Assembly (NCBI GenBank): GCA_023053575.1
Contig: JAKZAP010000016.1
Location: 20,726,030 to 20,790,029, forward strand
DNA from: Branchinecta lynchi
Lineage: Eukaryota; Arthropoda; Branchiopoda; Anostraca; Branchinectidae
Direction: 5' to 3'
DNA: 64,000 nucleotides
The notes below the pieces were generated by a model. It had not been told where the DNA came from and made no database searches. It saw only the letters and a program-made list of their open reading frames with translations. Made by a program: the position numbers and the translations under genes. Shown in pieces: positions 1 to 11,235 of this stretch (its first letter is position 1; every line of letters starts with the position of its first letter).

Positions 1-208
1 CCCAGTGCCAACAGTGTACCAAGTTTCCAGTTGACATATGTCACTTCTCACAGGTTATGAACTTCACTCAATGGGCAATCTGGACCCAATTACCCGTGGG
101 TGGGGGAGTTGGGACTCCGGAAGGCAAAACTAGACCGCAATACCCGCAAGTGTACCAAGTTTGAACTTCATACTGCACTGGTTCACGAGTTATGAGCTCC
201 ACAAAAAA

Positions 209-1832
209 ACAAGAGCTACGAGCTCATATGGCACTTGTTACGAGTAGGTGGTACAAGAAAGTAGAAGAGAAATTCACAAAACAGCCTGCCATCCAAAAAT
301 GCGGTTCGGACCTATAATTAGGATATCTAGTTTCAAGTCAAAAAATTTCCAAAATCACCTCGAAGCCATCGCCAACCTTCCAAGTTTCAACCCAAGAAAT
401 CCACTCGCTATGTGCGAGACATGGCCAAGATTTCCGGTACCCTTCCAACTCCCCATATACCGCGTCCGAATCTGGTCCGGAGTCCTAACTGGATCATCTG
501 AGGCATTTTCTCTTACCACCTATCTTTCACTCGAATCTGAGCATCTTGGGGGGGGGGGGGGGGGAACTTCCGGTACCGGAATACCGGATCCGTGATCGGA
601 TCCGGTTCGATCCTTAAAATATGTCATCTGGATTTAAAATGGGGAGTCTGTGACATGAAGTCTTACTATATAATAAATTTCATTAAGATCAGATCACCTG
701 TTCGGAAGTTAAAAATACCTCACTTTCAGGACCCCCCCCCCCCCCTAGATGGTCGGATCTGGGAAACGAATATTCTCAAGTCAACCTGTTCGGGTCCCTT
801 ACGCGACTGCCAAGTTTCATCGTCCTAGCACACCAAGAAGTACCGAACTCGCGGGATCACTAGAAATTCGCCCCCCCCCCCCAACTCCCCCACAGTGAAC
901 GGGGGCGGTCCCGTTATGTCAATCACGTAGCTAGGGCTTGTGCTTGTTCTTTCCACGAAGTTTCATCCCGATCTCTCCAATCTAAGCGTTTCCCAAGATT
1001 TCCGGTTCCCCCCTCCAGCTCCCCTCCCCCAATGTCACCGGATCCGGCCCAGATTTAAACTGGAATGTCTCAGGCACGAGGTCTTTCTATATATCAAGTT
1101 TCATTAAGATCCGATAACCCGTTCGCAAGTTAAAAATACATTATTTTTCCGGATTCCCCCTCCCTCCAGCCCCTCAGATGGTCGGATCGGCGAAACGACT
1201 ATTCTCAAGTCAATCTGTTAGGGTCCCTGACACGCCTGCCAATTTTCATCGTCCTAGCACATCAGGAAGCACTGAACTCGCGGAATCACTAGAAACTCGG
1301 AACCCCCCCCCCCCCCCCCCCCCCAACACCCCCAAAGTGAGCGGATTCGTTCCTGCCATGTCAATCATGTATCTAGGACTTGTGCTTGTTCTTTCCACCA
1401 AGTTTCATCCCGATCTCTCGACTCTAAGCGTTTTCCAAGATTTCCGGTTTCCCCTTCCAACTCCCCCCAATGTCACCGGATCCGGTCTGGATTAAAAGTG
1501 TGACGTCTGAGACACGAGGTGCTTCCATATATCTAGTTTCATTAAGATCCGATCACCTGTTCGTCAGTTAAAAATACCTCATTTTTCCCATTTTTTCTGG
1601 ATTCCCGATCCCTCCACTCCCCCCCCCCCCCGATGGTCGGATCGGGAAAGCGACTATTTCTAATTTAATCTGGCCCGGTCCCTGGTGTACCTGCCAAGTT
1701 TCATCGTCCTAGCTTATCTGGAAGTGCCCTAACTAGCAAAACCGGGACAGACAGATCGACCGACCAAAAGACCGACTGACGGACAGAAATTGCGATCGCT
1801 ATATGGCACTTGTTCGAAGGGCAAGTGCCATA
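209..1832 (+). mobile_element. Hairpin-ended tandem-repeat element, copy 1
   Basis: Begins acaagagctacgagctcata and ends with the hairpin tatggcacttg...caagtgccata (1802-1832). The inside is a chain of roughly 425-435-bp units containing aagtttcat, cattaagatccgatcacc and poly-C tracts, with the same phrases at about 681, 1104 and 1540. No coding potential. Class unknown; Helentron-associated (HINE-like) elements are one candidate. Confidence 0.6.
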
Positions 1833-2318
1833 AAAACGGTGAAAACCGAACGCTGCTTCACCGCTCGCAAGAGTGGATTGTTCATAAATGGACACTCCAC
1901 TAAAACCAAAGGTTGGGTTACTTGGTAACCAAGATAGTGTTCAGGTTCTGTTCGACTACAAAAGGTTGCGTGACTTGGGAACCCAGCTAGTAGGAGACTG
2001 CAGATGATCAAATTTTAACATTTTCTTATATTATGAAGAAGGAAAATGATTTTTCATTTATCGTTCGCATGCCATTCGAGCTTTGATCTCTGCTGCGAGG
2101 AAATGATTAGTTATTAATGTTTGTAAGTAGCCTACTGTAAATAATAATTTAATCTGAGCCTAATTTCGAACAGGCCCACGTCGAAGGTGCTAAACAACGT
2201 AAATGGAAGAACCAGTCTAGTGACGTCAGGGATCTAGTGACGTCTAGTGACGTCAGAATGGACTGAACGATTAGGCAATATAGGTAAGAGGGGTCCTTTA
2301 ATCTGCTTTAGTTTGCTA

Positions 2319-2400
2319 ATTAGGGGATGGATATAATGGTAGACTGATTAAGGGATGGATGCAATGGTAGACCAATTAGGGGATGGATATAATGGTAGAC
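2319..2400. repeat. Minisatellite, three units of about 28 bp
   Basis: ggatggatataatggtagac occurs three times with small changes. Confidence 0.75.
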
Positions 2401-2814
2401 TAATATGCTGAATCGGCATTTGCTTTTCCGTTTTCGAATCGGTGGGATAACCGGTCGGATCCGCAAAACCGAAATTCAAGAACGATGAAGCAAAAGCTTC
2501 AGCTTTTGAAAGAAAACAATGATGTTTTTTGCTTTTCTCGGATCTTCGCATTCAAGCCTGTGACTTAGGAGTTGTTTCTTCGAGTTTACTTAGTTGCTTT
2601 TACTTTCTTAACTACTTTTAATAAGTAATTTATAGTTAGCAGTTGAGTTATATGATAAATACTTGGAAAATACTTGATAAATACTTGAAGGATACTTGGA
2701 TTTCCTGGAACAACCTTACGGAAGATGTGGTTAATGCTGAATCAATCAATAGTTTAAATTGAATTACTGATGGGATTTTTAACGCTGATCAGTTCGATTA
2801 CTAAAAGTTTCTCC

Positions 2815-3372
2815 GAGTTATTTAGAGGCAAAAATCCTTTTGTGTTGCTTTGTATTATTATATTATAATATTTATGAGGTCTGTTTGACCTCATTGTTGT
2901 ATTATCTTTAGGTATTTCATGAGGTCTGTTGCATATATTTGCATATTCTACAAAATAAATAAATAAATGACAGGTTCGACCCAATTACCGCAAAAAAAAA
3001 ACTTTGTTGAACAAATTCATGCTGACATACGAACGAATTAACGCATTGTCATCGGTGTCATTGGTAACAACACTGGGAGGCGAAAAGCCTTTCCTGTTGC
3101 TTTGTATTGTTATTTTACAGAACTTTATGAGGTCTGTTTGATATTCCTATTAACATGCGTACAGATTATTGTATTATATTAAAGTAGGTATTTTATGAGG
3201 TCGATTTGATATTTCTATTAATACGCGTACACATTGCTGTATTTATTTGAATATTCAACAAAATAAAAAAAAATAAAGAAAGAAATGACAGGTTCGACGC
3301 AATCACCGCAGAAACAAATTTTGTTGAACAAATTCACGCTGACATTATACGCACTAATTAACGAATTTTCAT
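2815..3372. repeat. Direct tandem duplication, about 285 bp
   Basis: Copy 1 about 2815-3055, copy 2 about 3075-3372. Shared phrases ttgctttgtattattat, ttatgaggtctgtttga, aaatgacaggttcgac and ttgttgaacaaattca. Confidence 0.75.
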
Positions 3373-3903
3373 CGGGTCGCTACCCAGTTTACATGAAGTG
3401 AATACGTGATTGGTAACAACACTGTCGTAACTCATCTCTGTCCAATATCGTGTTAGGTTTACGAGAGGCTATCAGTAACTTTGCAGAGCTTACTCAGGGG
3501 CGAGTTCAAGTGCGCCGAGTTTTAATCCGACTTCACCGTTCTAACTCATGAACTATCACCTCGAAACACTGGGACCATACTGGGACGGGGAAGGGGAAGC
3601 AGGGTTGCCACATGTCGCACGATAGCGTGGATTGTCACTCTATTTTGTTTTTGTCACTCTATTTTGTTTTTGTCACTTTTGTCCTACGTAAGACATAAAA
3701 AACACTCTATTTCAGAAAATGACCAAATGTGTTATTTTCGCAGCAGGGATTCAGACCAGTACTGACTGTTTCAAGTTTTTTTCATGAAAATAAAATTAAG
3801 ATGTTTCATTTTTACAGAGGCAAAATATTCTTTGAGCCCAAGCTGACTTTGAAACATTTATTCAAACAATGTTTGCAACGGATACGTCAGCTATGATTTT
3901 TCA

Positions 3904-3947
3904 TCAGCGATATTTCGGCCCTTCTTGGCAAGGGTCCTCGTCAGGCT
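3904..3947 (-). ncRNA. Hammerhead ribozyme-like motif, inverted copy
   Basis: Exact reverse complement of the motif at 4129-4172: CAGC, CUGACGA, stem II, GAAA, UAUC, GCUG. Because both strands of the foldback carry it, either transcript orientation would contain one intact core. Confidence 0.55.
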
Positions 3948-4128
3948 GTCAATCTTCTGGTTCAAATTCGGGAAGGAAACAAACCTGTAAGAATAATAAT
4001 TATTATTATTATTATTACAACCAAACCTGTAAGAATAATAATTATTATTATTATTATTACAACCAAACCTGTAATAATTATTATTATTACAGGTTTGTTT
4101 CCTTCCCGAATTTGAACCAGAAGATTGA

Positions 4129-4172
4129 CAGCCTGACGAGGACCCTTGCCAAGAAGGGCCGAAATATCGCTG
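4129..4172 (+). ncRNA. Hammerhead ribozyme-like motif (type I, minimal stem III)
   Basis: Stem I strand CAGC (4129-4132), CTGACGA (4133-4139), stem II GGACCCTT/AAGGGCC with loop GCCAAG, GAAA (4161-4164), then T-ATC (4165-4168) and stem I strand GCTG (4169-4172). The single T-A pair between GAAA and the ATC cleavage triplet is the short stem III known from Penelope-like and retrozyme hammerheads. Read from sequence; no activity shown. Confidence 0.6.
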
Positions 4173-4574
4173 ATGAAAAATCATAGCTGACGTATCCGTT
4201 GCAAACGTTGTTTGAATAAATTTTACAGAGGCGATTCCGACCAAAAGTAAACATTTCATGAAAATAAATTTCACTCCTAATTCACTCTCTGTTTTTGGGC
4301 CAAAAGTCACTCTGTAAATATTTCTGATGTGGCAACCCTGAGGGGAAGGCTGCGGATCTAATAAGTTTTCAAGGGGTCTGTATAAAAAAAAAAATCCACA
4401 AAGACGGACAGAGTAGAAACCTGGTACCCCAATTACCATGGTACCGCAATTACCATGGTACCCCAATTCATCCAATGCCGTTTACGGCCTGACAGGTCAT
4501 GCAAGAACAGGCTACCAAACAAGCTAAGGACTACTGCTATCCCCCTCCCCCCACAAGCTAGCGCCCCCTCCTTA

Positions 4575-4769
4575 GATATTCCTTCAGCCCAAGCTGGATT
4601 TGACGGTGCAAAACGGATAAGTCAGTTACATTTTATTACAGCTATATTCCGGGCCTTCTTGGCAAGGGCCCTCTTCAGACTCAAGCTGGAAAACAAACCT
4701 TGCCAAGAAGGGCCGAAATATAGCTCTAATAAAATGTAGGTGATGTATCCATTTTGCACCGTCAAATAT
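4575..4769. mobile_element. Penelope/retrozyme-like foldback, 195 bp
   Basis: Flanked by a perfect 12-bp duplication gccccctcctta (4563-4574 and 4770-4781). Inverted arms start atattccttcagcccaagct, which is also seen in other family members. Both arms hold decayed hammerhead-like cores (gccaagaagggccgaaata). Confidence 0.75.
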
Positions 4770-4781
4770 GCCCCCTCCTTA

Positions 4782-5866
4782 CTCCACCACTCAAGAAAGG
4801 CTAACCGGTACTTACACGGGGCTGGTCGCGACAGCCTGGCTCACTTCGCCCATAGTATTTTCAACTTTTTGATATCTAGACAAATAAGTTTCATAAAACA
4901 AAGTCAACTGTGAGTTTAGAACTACTGGCTTGAGTGGATGCACATACTAAAAAGTAAAAAAAAAAAAAACCAAGGAGAAGAAAGAAAGAGGAGAACTAGG
5001 AGGAAAGCGGGTGTCCCTGATTGTGACGATCTCTGGTGTAGTTTCGAATGAACATATAGATAAAAGGAAGAACGGGTGATGTGCCATTAGCAAATTTCAA
5101 TGTCACTTTACAATACAGTGTTCCGATCCTCGGGTCAAAACCCCCTGAATACAGAAATTATAAGGTTGATGCGCCTTTAAGCTAGTAAGGTTTTCTTACA
5201 GTTCGACTCTATGCGGGATTCCGGCCATGATTCATGCAGATTCCTTTTAATCCCTCTTTTAAGGCTGCTTCAGACTGAAGAACTAAACACATAGACCTTT
5301 AACGGTCGTCGCGTCAGTTTAATTAGTTCTCCCTAACATAAATATTTTTGTACATCCAGAGTTGAAATTTAATAAACGTAACCTAAGGCAACGTAATAAG
5401 GAATTAAATGAAACGGATTTCTTGTTTAAAAGATAGTGGTGCTACTGGTACTGTAGTAGTCTAATTTCTCTGCAAGCCATGACATGATCCGTCATTTTTA
5501 CCCCGGCAAGGCTAAATGCCACCTAGCGGCCAAGTCCGCATTTCTGATTGAGCCACATCGACTGAATGTCAGATGGCGTCGCAAACTATGGCCCAAGCAA
5601 AAACAAGAACACTTCAATTCGTCACAGAAGGGTTATAACGTTCGTAAGTCGAAACTACAATACAATACGAACAAGAAATTGTGAACGATATTCACGGCTT
5701 GTCGTTCTAAAACTTGGTAAAATGCGGCACAAATAGTTAAAAAAAAAAACGCTCAGATGAATGATGAAACATGATGAGACAAATAGATAGATTACCTTAG
5801 TTTAGGCTATCTTCTATAATGTTTTGTTCTGCTCTAAATTTTGATTCAGTCGGTATAATCAATCAA
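4782..5866. other. No feature recognised
   Basis: AT-rich sequence with a short poly-A tract near 4960. No coding, RNA or repeat signal that I can support. Confidence 0.5.
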
Positions 5867-6156
5867 TGGTTGCGTTTTTGCAGATACCATGATACCACGG
5901 TGTAAAGTCGTTTTCGCAGTTATCGTGGTATATGATACCACGGTCAAAAGGTGTTTTTGCAGTTATCGCGGTATCCGGCCAGTTACCGTGGTATCTGACA
6001 GATTTTGACAAATTGGTGAGAAAGAAGTTTGGCACTTGGCGATGTAACTGGAAATCAGTTTCTCTTTGGTGATGACTTCAAAAAGTGCAATTTCGGCAAT
6101 AGTCGTTTTTGCACAGCAACCGTGTATCAGATACCACGGTAACTGCAAAAACGACT
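5867..6156. mobile_element. Palindromic MITE (TTGCGTTTTTGCAGATACCA), copy 1
   Basis: Repeated gataccacggtatctg-type palindromes and ends ttgcgtttttgcagatacc / ggtaactgcaaaaacgac. The body has aagaagtttggcacttggcg. Confidence 0.65.
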
Positions 6157-6271
6157 AATAAAAAGGCAACTAATGTTTGGAACGCCATCTACTATTCATC
6201 AGTAGCCCAAATAAGGAAGCATGGATCTAGACGCTAGGTAGCCTTTTAGTCTGGTAAACGCGGCAAAATGC

Positions 6272-6442
6272 TACACTGTAAAAAAAATTTGCAGTTCTTG
6301 CTACTGGGATTAATCTTGTCTCTATAACGATAATCTTATCTCTAATTCGGATTAAAGTTATCTCAGTAAAGATGAGATTAATTCCTGTAGCAAACACTGC
6401 AGTTAAGTTTAATCCTTACACGGAGAAACTTTTTACAGTGTA
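6272..6442. mobile_element. 171-bp MITE (TACACTGTAAAAA ends)
   Basis: Ends tacactgtaaaaaa / tttttacagtgta and internal repeats of taatcttatctctaa. The terminal dozen bases match the element at 23653, but the inside is different. Confidence 0.6.
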
Positions 6443-6758
6443 GCCTGTTCTAGTGAAAAGATAAACATCGACTTACACAGGACTGGCAGTTATAGCAGTG
6501 CCAATTCCACTCGCTGTCTCTTCAATTGACTTAAAGCTAAAAATCAAATTAAAGAGAAATGAACAAACAACAAAATCAAATAAAAAAAGCTACTTCTATT
6601 TAGTAAATCAAATTTAGCATCTAAAACATATACGTTCTTCTACAAAGCGGAAAAGCCTAATTCCCATGCCTCCTAAAAAAAAGGGTTAAAAGAAAAATTA
6701 AAATCGTAAAGCAATTTCTAAGTTTCGAGTCTAGACTCGCTAGGCTTCTTGTCACAAC

Positions 6759-6968
6759 CAGTGGTGTCACGTATGGGGGGGGGGCGATTTTTCTTCAAAA
6801 CAGTCGGTTTTTCGTAAAAATAGAAGATTTTTTCTCAAAAACAGTAGATTTTTCCTCCAAGCAGTCATTTTTTTCTAAAAAACAGTCAGTTTTTGCGCAA
6901 AACAGTCAGTAAATATGACCAGTCCGTCGGTCCCCCAAAAATATATTTTTTGGCTAGTAACGCCGCTG
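6759..6968. mobile_element. hAT-type MITE with poly-G start
   Basis: Begins cagtggtgtcacgtatgggg and ends ttggctagtaacgccgctg. The inside is repeated cagtcggtttttc phrases. Flanks gtcacaac / atcacatc are similar but not identical. Confidence 0.6.
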
Positions 6969-7628
6969 ATCACATCTGAACTGATAGTTGCCAGCGTGGG
7001 AAAATCATTGTGCACTTTCCTTTGTCTCGAGGTCCTCCATTAAAGTTAGCGGACAGTAAAGATTTGAAGTCCTTTAATTTAAGCTAAGTAAGTAAAGAAA
7101 CAGCCAAATGTGTATTCGACTAAGTTCCTCATGAGCCTTAGGAAAATCCCCATCAACAGTTATACCATAGTTTCATTGATGCTATATTAGTTGCGCTTTT
7201 GATCGAAGTTTGAAGTTACCTTCAGACCAAGGCCGTATCCAGGGGGGGGGGGTTAAGGGGTTGACCCCCCCCCCCCCCCGAAACATACAAAAACGGTCAT
7301 TTTTATAGGCTTTTTCCTCTGATACATGTCTTTTTTGTAGTTTTTTGTCCGACCCGCATGCTTCAGACTCAAAGGTCTTATAAAGGTTTAAATACCATTT
7401 TTGGTCATCGGTCACAGTTTCTTTGTCCTTCAAACTCTGACCGTCGAACTTCGTGAGCTAGAAAGTTCGAAGTTTGCTTGAAACGTTGAAGAAACGGCGA
7501 CCGGGCAAGGATCACCGGAGTCGTAAAAACACTAATTAAAGTTTAATCGATGAGGGCTGGGATTGGACAATTACCCATCACTTATTCACTTACATTGGCT
7601 TGAAGACCCGCTGAAAATGCGTTACTTC

Positions 7629-7924
7629 GAGCGTGTTCCACCCTTGTAACAATAGTTACTATTTCCGTTCCATCCTCACGAAAAGTTACTACGCTGACCG
7701 TTCAAACCTTATCAGAATAGTAACTAATAGTTACTATATTTGCTTACCATGCTCGGGAGCGTAGTAAGCGTAGTAACTACGCATCTCTGCAACGTGATTG
7801 GTCGGATTCGCCCGTGGTATGATATTCTGCGAGAAAATAGAAAAGTCGTTCCAGCCTTGACGGAAAAAGCCAGAATTCGTGACGTCATGCGCAGTAACTA
7901 CGGTAAGTAGGATGGAACACGCTC
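7629..7924. mobile_element. PIF/Harbinger-like MITE (GAGCGTGTTCCACC), copy 1
   Basis: Ends gagcgtgttccaccctt / gtaggatggaacacgctc. 3-bp duplication ttc. Internal phrases ttactatttccgttccatcc and cgtgattggtcggattcgcc are shared by all copies. Confidence 0.75.
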
Positions 7925-7974
7925 TTCGTTGTTCCGCTAGTCACAAATAATCGATTTCCAAATAGTGGAATTTT

Positions 7975-8660
7975 CGTGTGATTTTTCGTACCTCTATGCG
8001 CTTGTATTTTTGTTGTATGCCTTACAAGAAATATTTATGTTTTTGTTGTTCAGGCACTAAGCAATCTTCACCAATGTTTCTGTTGAGATTAAAATTCCCA
8101 CGTGATAGTAGAATTTACGCTGTAGGCACGGCTGCAAATATTCTGAACATCATAGCTAGAGCAGTTGGTGGAAAAGAAAAAAAAATCACTTTCCAAAATC
8201 CAAATATTTCAGTGTATCCAAATAATCAGTTGGCTTTGCAGTTAAACTTTAAGCAAACGGTGACCTTCGACGGCGTTCGAAAACAGAAATTAAGCAACCG
8301 GCTAAACTAATGGCGAACAGAATTTCAATCAAAAACGGAACTATTGCAAAATAGGTGGACAAACAGTTTAAAACTGTTATGAATTATTGCAAATGTTAAA
8401 TGTTGTATAGCTTGCAGAATCACTTTGCAAAATCCAAATAATTCAGTGCATTCAATTAAATGACACAACAATTAGTTGGCTTTTCAGCTAAACTTTAAGC
8501 AAACGGTGACCTTCTTCGAAAACAGAAATTAAGCAACCGGCTAAACCAACGGCGAATTAAACTTTGATCAAAAACGCAACTATTGCGAAACCCTTGGTGG
8601 GCAAACAGTTTAAATCTGGTATGAATTATTGCAAATGTTAAATGTTGTATAGCTTGCAGG
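7975..8660. mobile_element. Fragments of the 23.6-24.9 kb element family, tandemly doubled
   Basis: Shares caggcactaagca, gatagtagaatttacgctgt and cagttaaactttaagcaaac with 24270-24500. The segment 8170-8400 recurs at 8400-8655 (aaacggtgaccttc, gcaaccggctaaac, ttaaatgttgtatagcttgc). Confidence 0.5.
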
Positions 8661-8724
8661 TAACTCCTCTCCCCCCCACCACTGTTAAACCGGCTTTACT
8701 ATCCGCCTCCTCTTCAGATATATT

Positions 8725-8815
8725 TTTCTTGTTTTTTACTCCGTTTTTCTGGGCCACGCCCAGTTTTGTTCAGTGACGGGTTATAAATAAAATGGTGATG
8801 ATGATATATAAATCA
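8725..8815 (+). mobile_element. LINE-like tail with (ATG)n end
   Basis: Contains gtgacgggttataaataaaa and a tggtgatgatgat tail, resembling the 3' end of the 53-kb and 61-kb LINE family. Short fragment only. Confidence 0.35.
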
Positions 8816-9279
8816 CCCTGGGCATGAGCGGTTGCCAAGGGTGCCGCATATTGAGTGTGTCGGGGGGGGGGGGGGGTATTGTTCTACCAATTATATACGC
8901 ATTCCTAGGTGGGTGGTGGACTTCATTCTTCTTCTTTTGCTTCATTCATATTGATTAGTCAAGAAAAAACGTCTTCTCCTCCTCCATCAGTTACTACTGG
9001 TTTGGCCACCATATGTTGCCAGACGAGGTCATTGAAATTATACTTTACTCTTACAAATAAACAGTTCTTTAAAACAGAAAAATTTGCTGAATAAAGGTTT
9101 CCGAGGTTCCCGAGATGAAGTTGACAAAATTTACTTTACTCTAATAAATAAATATTCCTTTTAAACAAAGTAATGGGCTGAATGAAGGGAATGGAACATT
9201 GGGAGGAGGGGAGATGGGTGGTGGAAAACCAGAAGGATCCCTGGTGCGCCCTATCGTTGAATGCAACACTTCAATCTGA

Positions 9280-9650
9280 TTTACTCTAAATGTGACCGAT
9301 GAAAACAGAGTCGAAAAAGTTCAGAGAAGGGCGATCAGGTTCATCCCATACCTTCAACACCTTCCATATCCACAGCGGCTTACTATACTTCAGCTCCCAA
9401 GTTCCGAAGGCGTCGTAGTGACATTACTATCTTGACCCCAATACATTTTTCAAGTTCAATCACTACCATGCAACCCGCGAACACCCTTATAAACAGTACC
9501 CTCCGAAGCCACATACAAAAATTGGTCAGTGTTCATTCGTCAATAGGATAAATGAACCGTGGAACAGTTTGCTAGCAGAAGTTGTTGATTCAGGCAGTAT
9601 CCAAACGTTTAAGCTTGGTATAGTTGACGCCCCATTTTAATTGCTTTTGT
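9280..9650 (+). mobile_element. LINE relic, ORF2 C-terminus
   Basis: Plus-strand conceptual translation with frameshifts gives DENRVEKVQRRAIRFIPYLQ and NEPWNSLLAEVVDSGSIQTF. These are the RT thumb (VQRRA) and the 3'-terminal WNSLPxxVV motifs common in CR1/L2/Jockey-type LINEs. Too short to assign a clade. Confidence 0.65.
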
Positions 9651-9936
9651 AGTTTGAAAATTTGTTTACTTATGTAGTGTGTCAGTTTCTGTGTGTAAAG
9701 CGTATCTGATCCGTTTGTACTTGTGTAGTAGTAGCGACAAGCTAAAAGCTTAACGCCAAATGTAATAACAAATAAAATAAGAAGAGCGAACACTCACTCT
9801 TGCGATGAGCTGCACTCGTTTCAGTAACTAACCAGTAGAGTTTCAAGATATCAAAAACAAAGAATGCAGGATAAAAAGAAAAATAAAGGACGAGAAAGGA
9901 ATCAAATCCCGAAGAAGATGAAAGTCGAATACTAAC

Positions 9937-10085
9937 GTGCTTGACTCCTTCACATTCTTAAATCCTTGTGAGAAGTCATCACTGAACTCCTTCCAGACTG
10001 AGATTCCTAATTTTCTTTTCAGTTCATGAGCTTTTCTTGTCTTGATCTGGAGGACTTGTCTCATAGTGTGTATCTCAAACTCCAG
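9937..10085 (-). CDS. TPD52-like exon 2 (coiled coil)
   Basis: Acceptor cctttatttcgtag, donor gttagt. Encodes the coiled coil LEFEIHTMRQVLQIKTRKAH and the family signature ELKRKLGI. Ends two bases into a Thr codon, as expected before the next family exon. Confidence 0.85.
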
Positions 10086-11235
10086 CTACGAAATAAAGGT
10101 GAATTAAACCCCCAGTAGGCTACTACAAAAAAAAGTCAAGTTAACACTGGTTTTATTTGCCTTGGCTTAATAGAAGAAAAGCAGTTTCTCATGAAGAATG
10201 GTAACTGCCTCTTGTTTTGATCTGTCTCAGAATTAATTTCTACTGATTACTAGTACTTTAAATTTAGCATTCAGCAGACAATAAAAAAAAAAAAAACGCT
10301 TATTAAACAGTGGCTCAAAATGGAGAAGTCAGCTACAATATTTTTTTTTCCCTAGCCGACTTTTCCTTTTAAGCCATTGTTTAACATATGTTTCCCAGTC
10401 GGCTTGAGCTGAAGGAATATAAATACAACACTAACTGGTGCCAACAGATGCCTCTAAATTGGGAGGCTGTGGAAAATTAGGTTTGCTGCCAGTAGAATGA
10501 GTCCATCTTAATGAAATACTAATTACTGCTTAATAATTTGACCAATTAGAAACAGTGTTAGTTTAAATTTTTCTTTTCAGTTTCCCAGAACAGATACAGT
10601 GGTACAGAATTTGCCACTGAATAGTAAACAACTTCCACCAGTGGTATTTTTCTTCAGAACAGTGTGACCCAAATCCCGGAATTGTGGTTGAATAGTTCTC
10701 ATGGGCTTACAGGATTATCAGTTCTATTTATCATTAAGAGTGTGTTCCACCCTTCTAACAACAGTAACTATTAGTAGCCTACTATTTTCGTCATACCTCG
10801 TGAAAAGTTACTTCGCTGACCGTAACAACCTTCTCGAAATAGTAACTATTTGCTTATCATACTCGGGAGCGTAGTAAGCTTGGTAACTACGCATCTCTGT
10901 AATGTAATTGGTCAGATTCGCATGTGGCATGATATTCTGCTGGAAAATACAAACATTGTTCCGGTCTTGATGGCAAAAAGCCAGAATTTGTGACAGCATG
11001 CATGGTAACTACGGTAAGTTGGGTGGAAAAGGCTCTAACTTACCTCTGCAAGTTCACTTTTCCACTGATCTCGTCTTTCATTTTGTTCGTCAGCAGAGAG
11101 GTTCATGAACGACTCTGACATGGGAAATTCTCCATCAGGAGTTATTGCATTGCTGCCGTTTAGGACATCAGTTCCAACTTCGCTTGCTGAAACGTGAATA
11201 GTCGACATATTATTTCCAAGAATATGAAGAACCAT
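9937..11235 (-). CDS. TPD52-like (tumor protein D52 family) gene, 5' two coding exons
   Basis: Two minus-strand exons join in phase 0 through a GT-AG intron. Exon 1 (11235-11044) has ATG and ends NLSADEQNERRDQWKSELAE. Exon 2 (10085-9937) reads LEFEIHTMRQVLQIKTRKAH, then ELKRKLGISVWKEF and FSQGFKNVKESS. This matches the TPD52 family: a start-proximal acidic stretch, LSEEEQEELRRELAKVEEEI, the coiled-coil, and AEIKRKLGINSLQELKQNIA. TPD52 proteins are small coiled-coil proteins that form homo- and heteromers and are linked to membrane trafficking. The C-terminal half (from the family's AYKKTSE segment on) was not found and probably lies left of the window. The start could be the ATG at 11235 (good +4 G) or at 11208. 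The gene runs divergently from HAT1. Confidence 0.85.
10738..11035. mobile_element. PIF/Harbinger-like MITE, copy 2, at the TPD52-like splice donor
   Basis: Ends gagtgtgttccacccttc / ggtggaaaaggctc. 3-bp duplication taa (10735-10737 and 11036-11038). On the minus strand it starts eight bases after the exon 1 donor. Confidence 0.8.
11044..11235 (-). CDS. TPD52-like exon 1
   Basis: Encodes the N-terminal region with ATG at 11235 or 11208 and ends KSELAE before the donor gtaagt. The D-family MITE at 10738-11035 begins eight bases into the intron. Confidence 0.8.

Larger units (their letters stand above)
3829..4218. mobile_element. Penelope/retrozyme-like foldback with two hammerhead-like motifs
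   Basis: Long inverted arms (about 3829-3985 and 4082-4218) surround an ATT-rich loop. Each arm carries the hammerhead-like core, at 3904-3947 (-) and 4129-4172 (+). The left boundary follows ttttacagaggc and the right boundary precedes the same 12 bases, so the element has a target duplication and is inserted inside the hAT element at 3600-4340. Confidence 0.75.
3600..4340. mobile_element. Non-autonomous hAT element (CAGGGTTGCCACAT ends), copy 1
   Basis: Ends cagggttgccacatgt / gatgtggcaaccctg, with perfect 8-bp target duplication aggggaag (3592-3599 and 4341-4348). Inside are repeated tcactctattttgttttt phrases. The foldback at 3829-4218 is inserted in it. Confidence 0.8.

Noticed and set aside
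4420..4470. Repeated ggtaccccaattaccatggtacc as a member of the palindromic MITE family
   Set aside because: Superficially similar (accatggta) but lacks the TTGCGTTTTTGCAG ends; probably a local short repeat.
7233..7285. Poly-G/poly-C pair as a complete MITE
   Set aside because: Resembles the hAT-type ends but the element is about 50 bp, with no duplication visible; not annotated as an element.
9937..11235. Rest of the TPD52-like gene to the left (1-9.9 kb)
   Set aside because: No minus-strand segment matching the family's C-terminal half was recognised; it may be outside the window or in exons too short to see.
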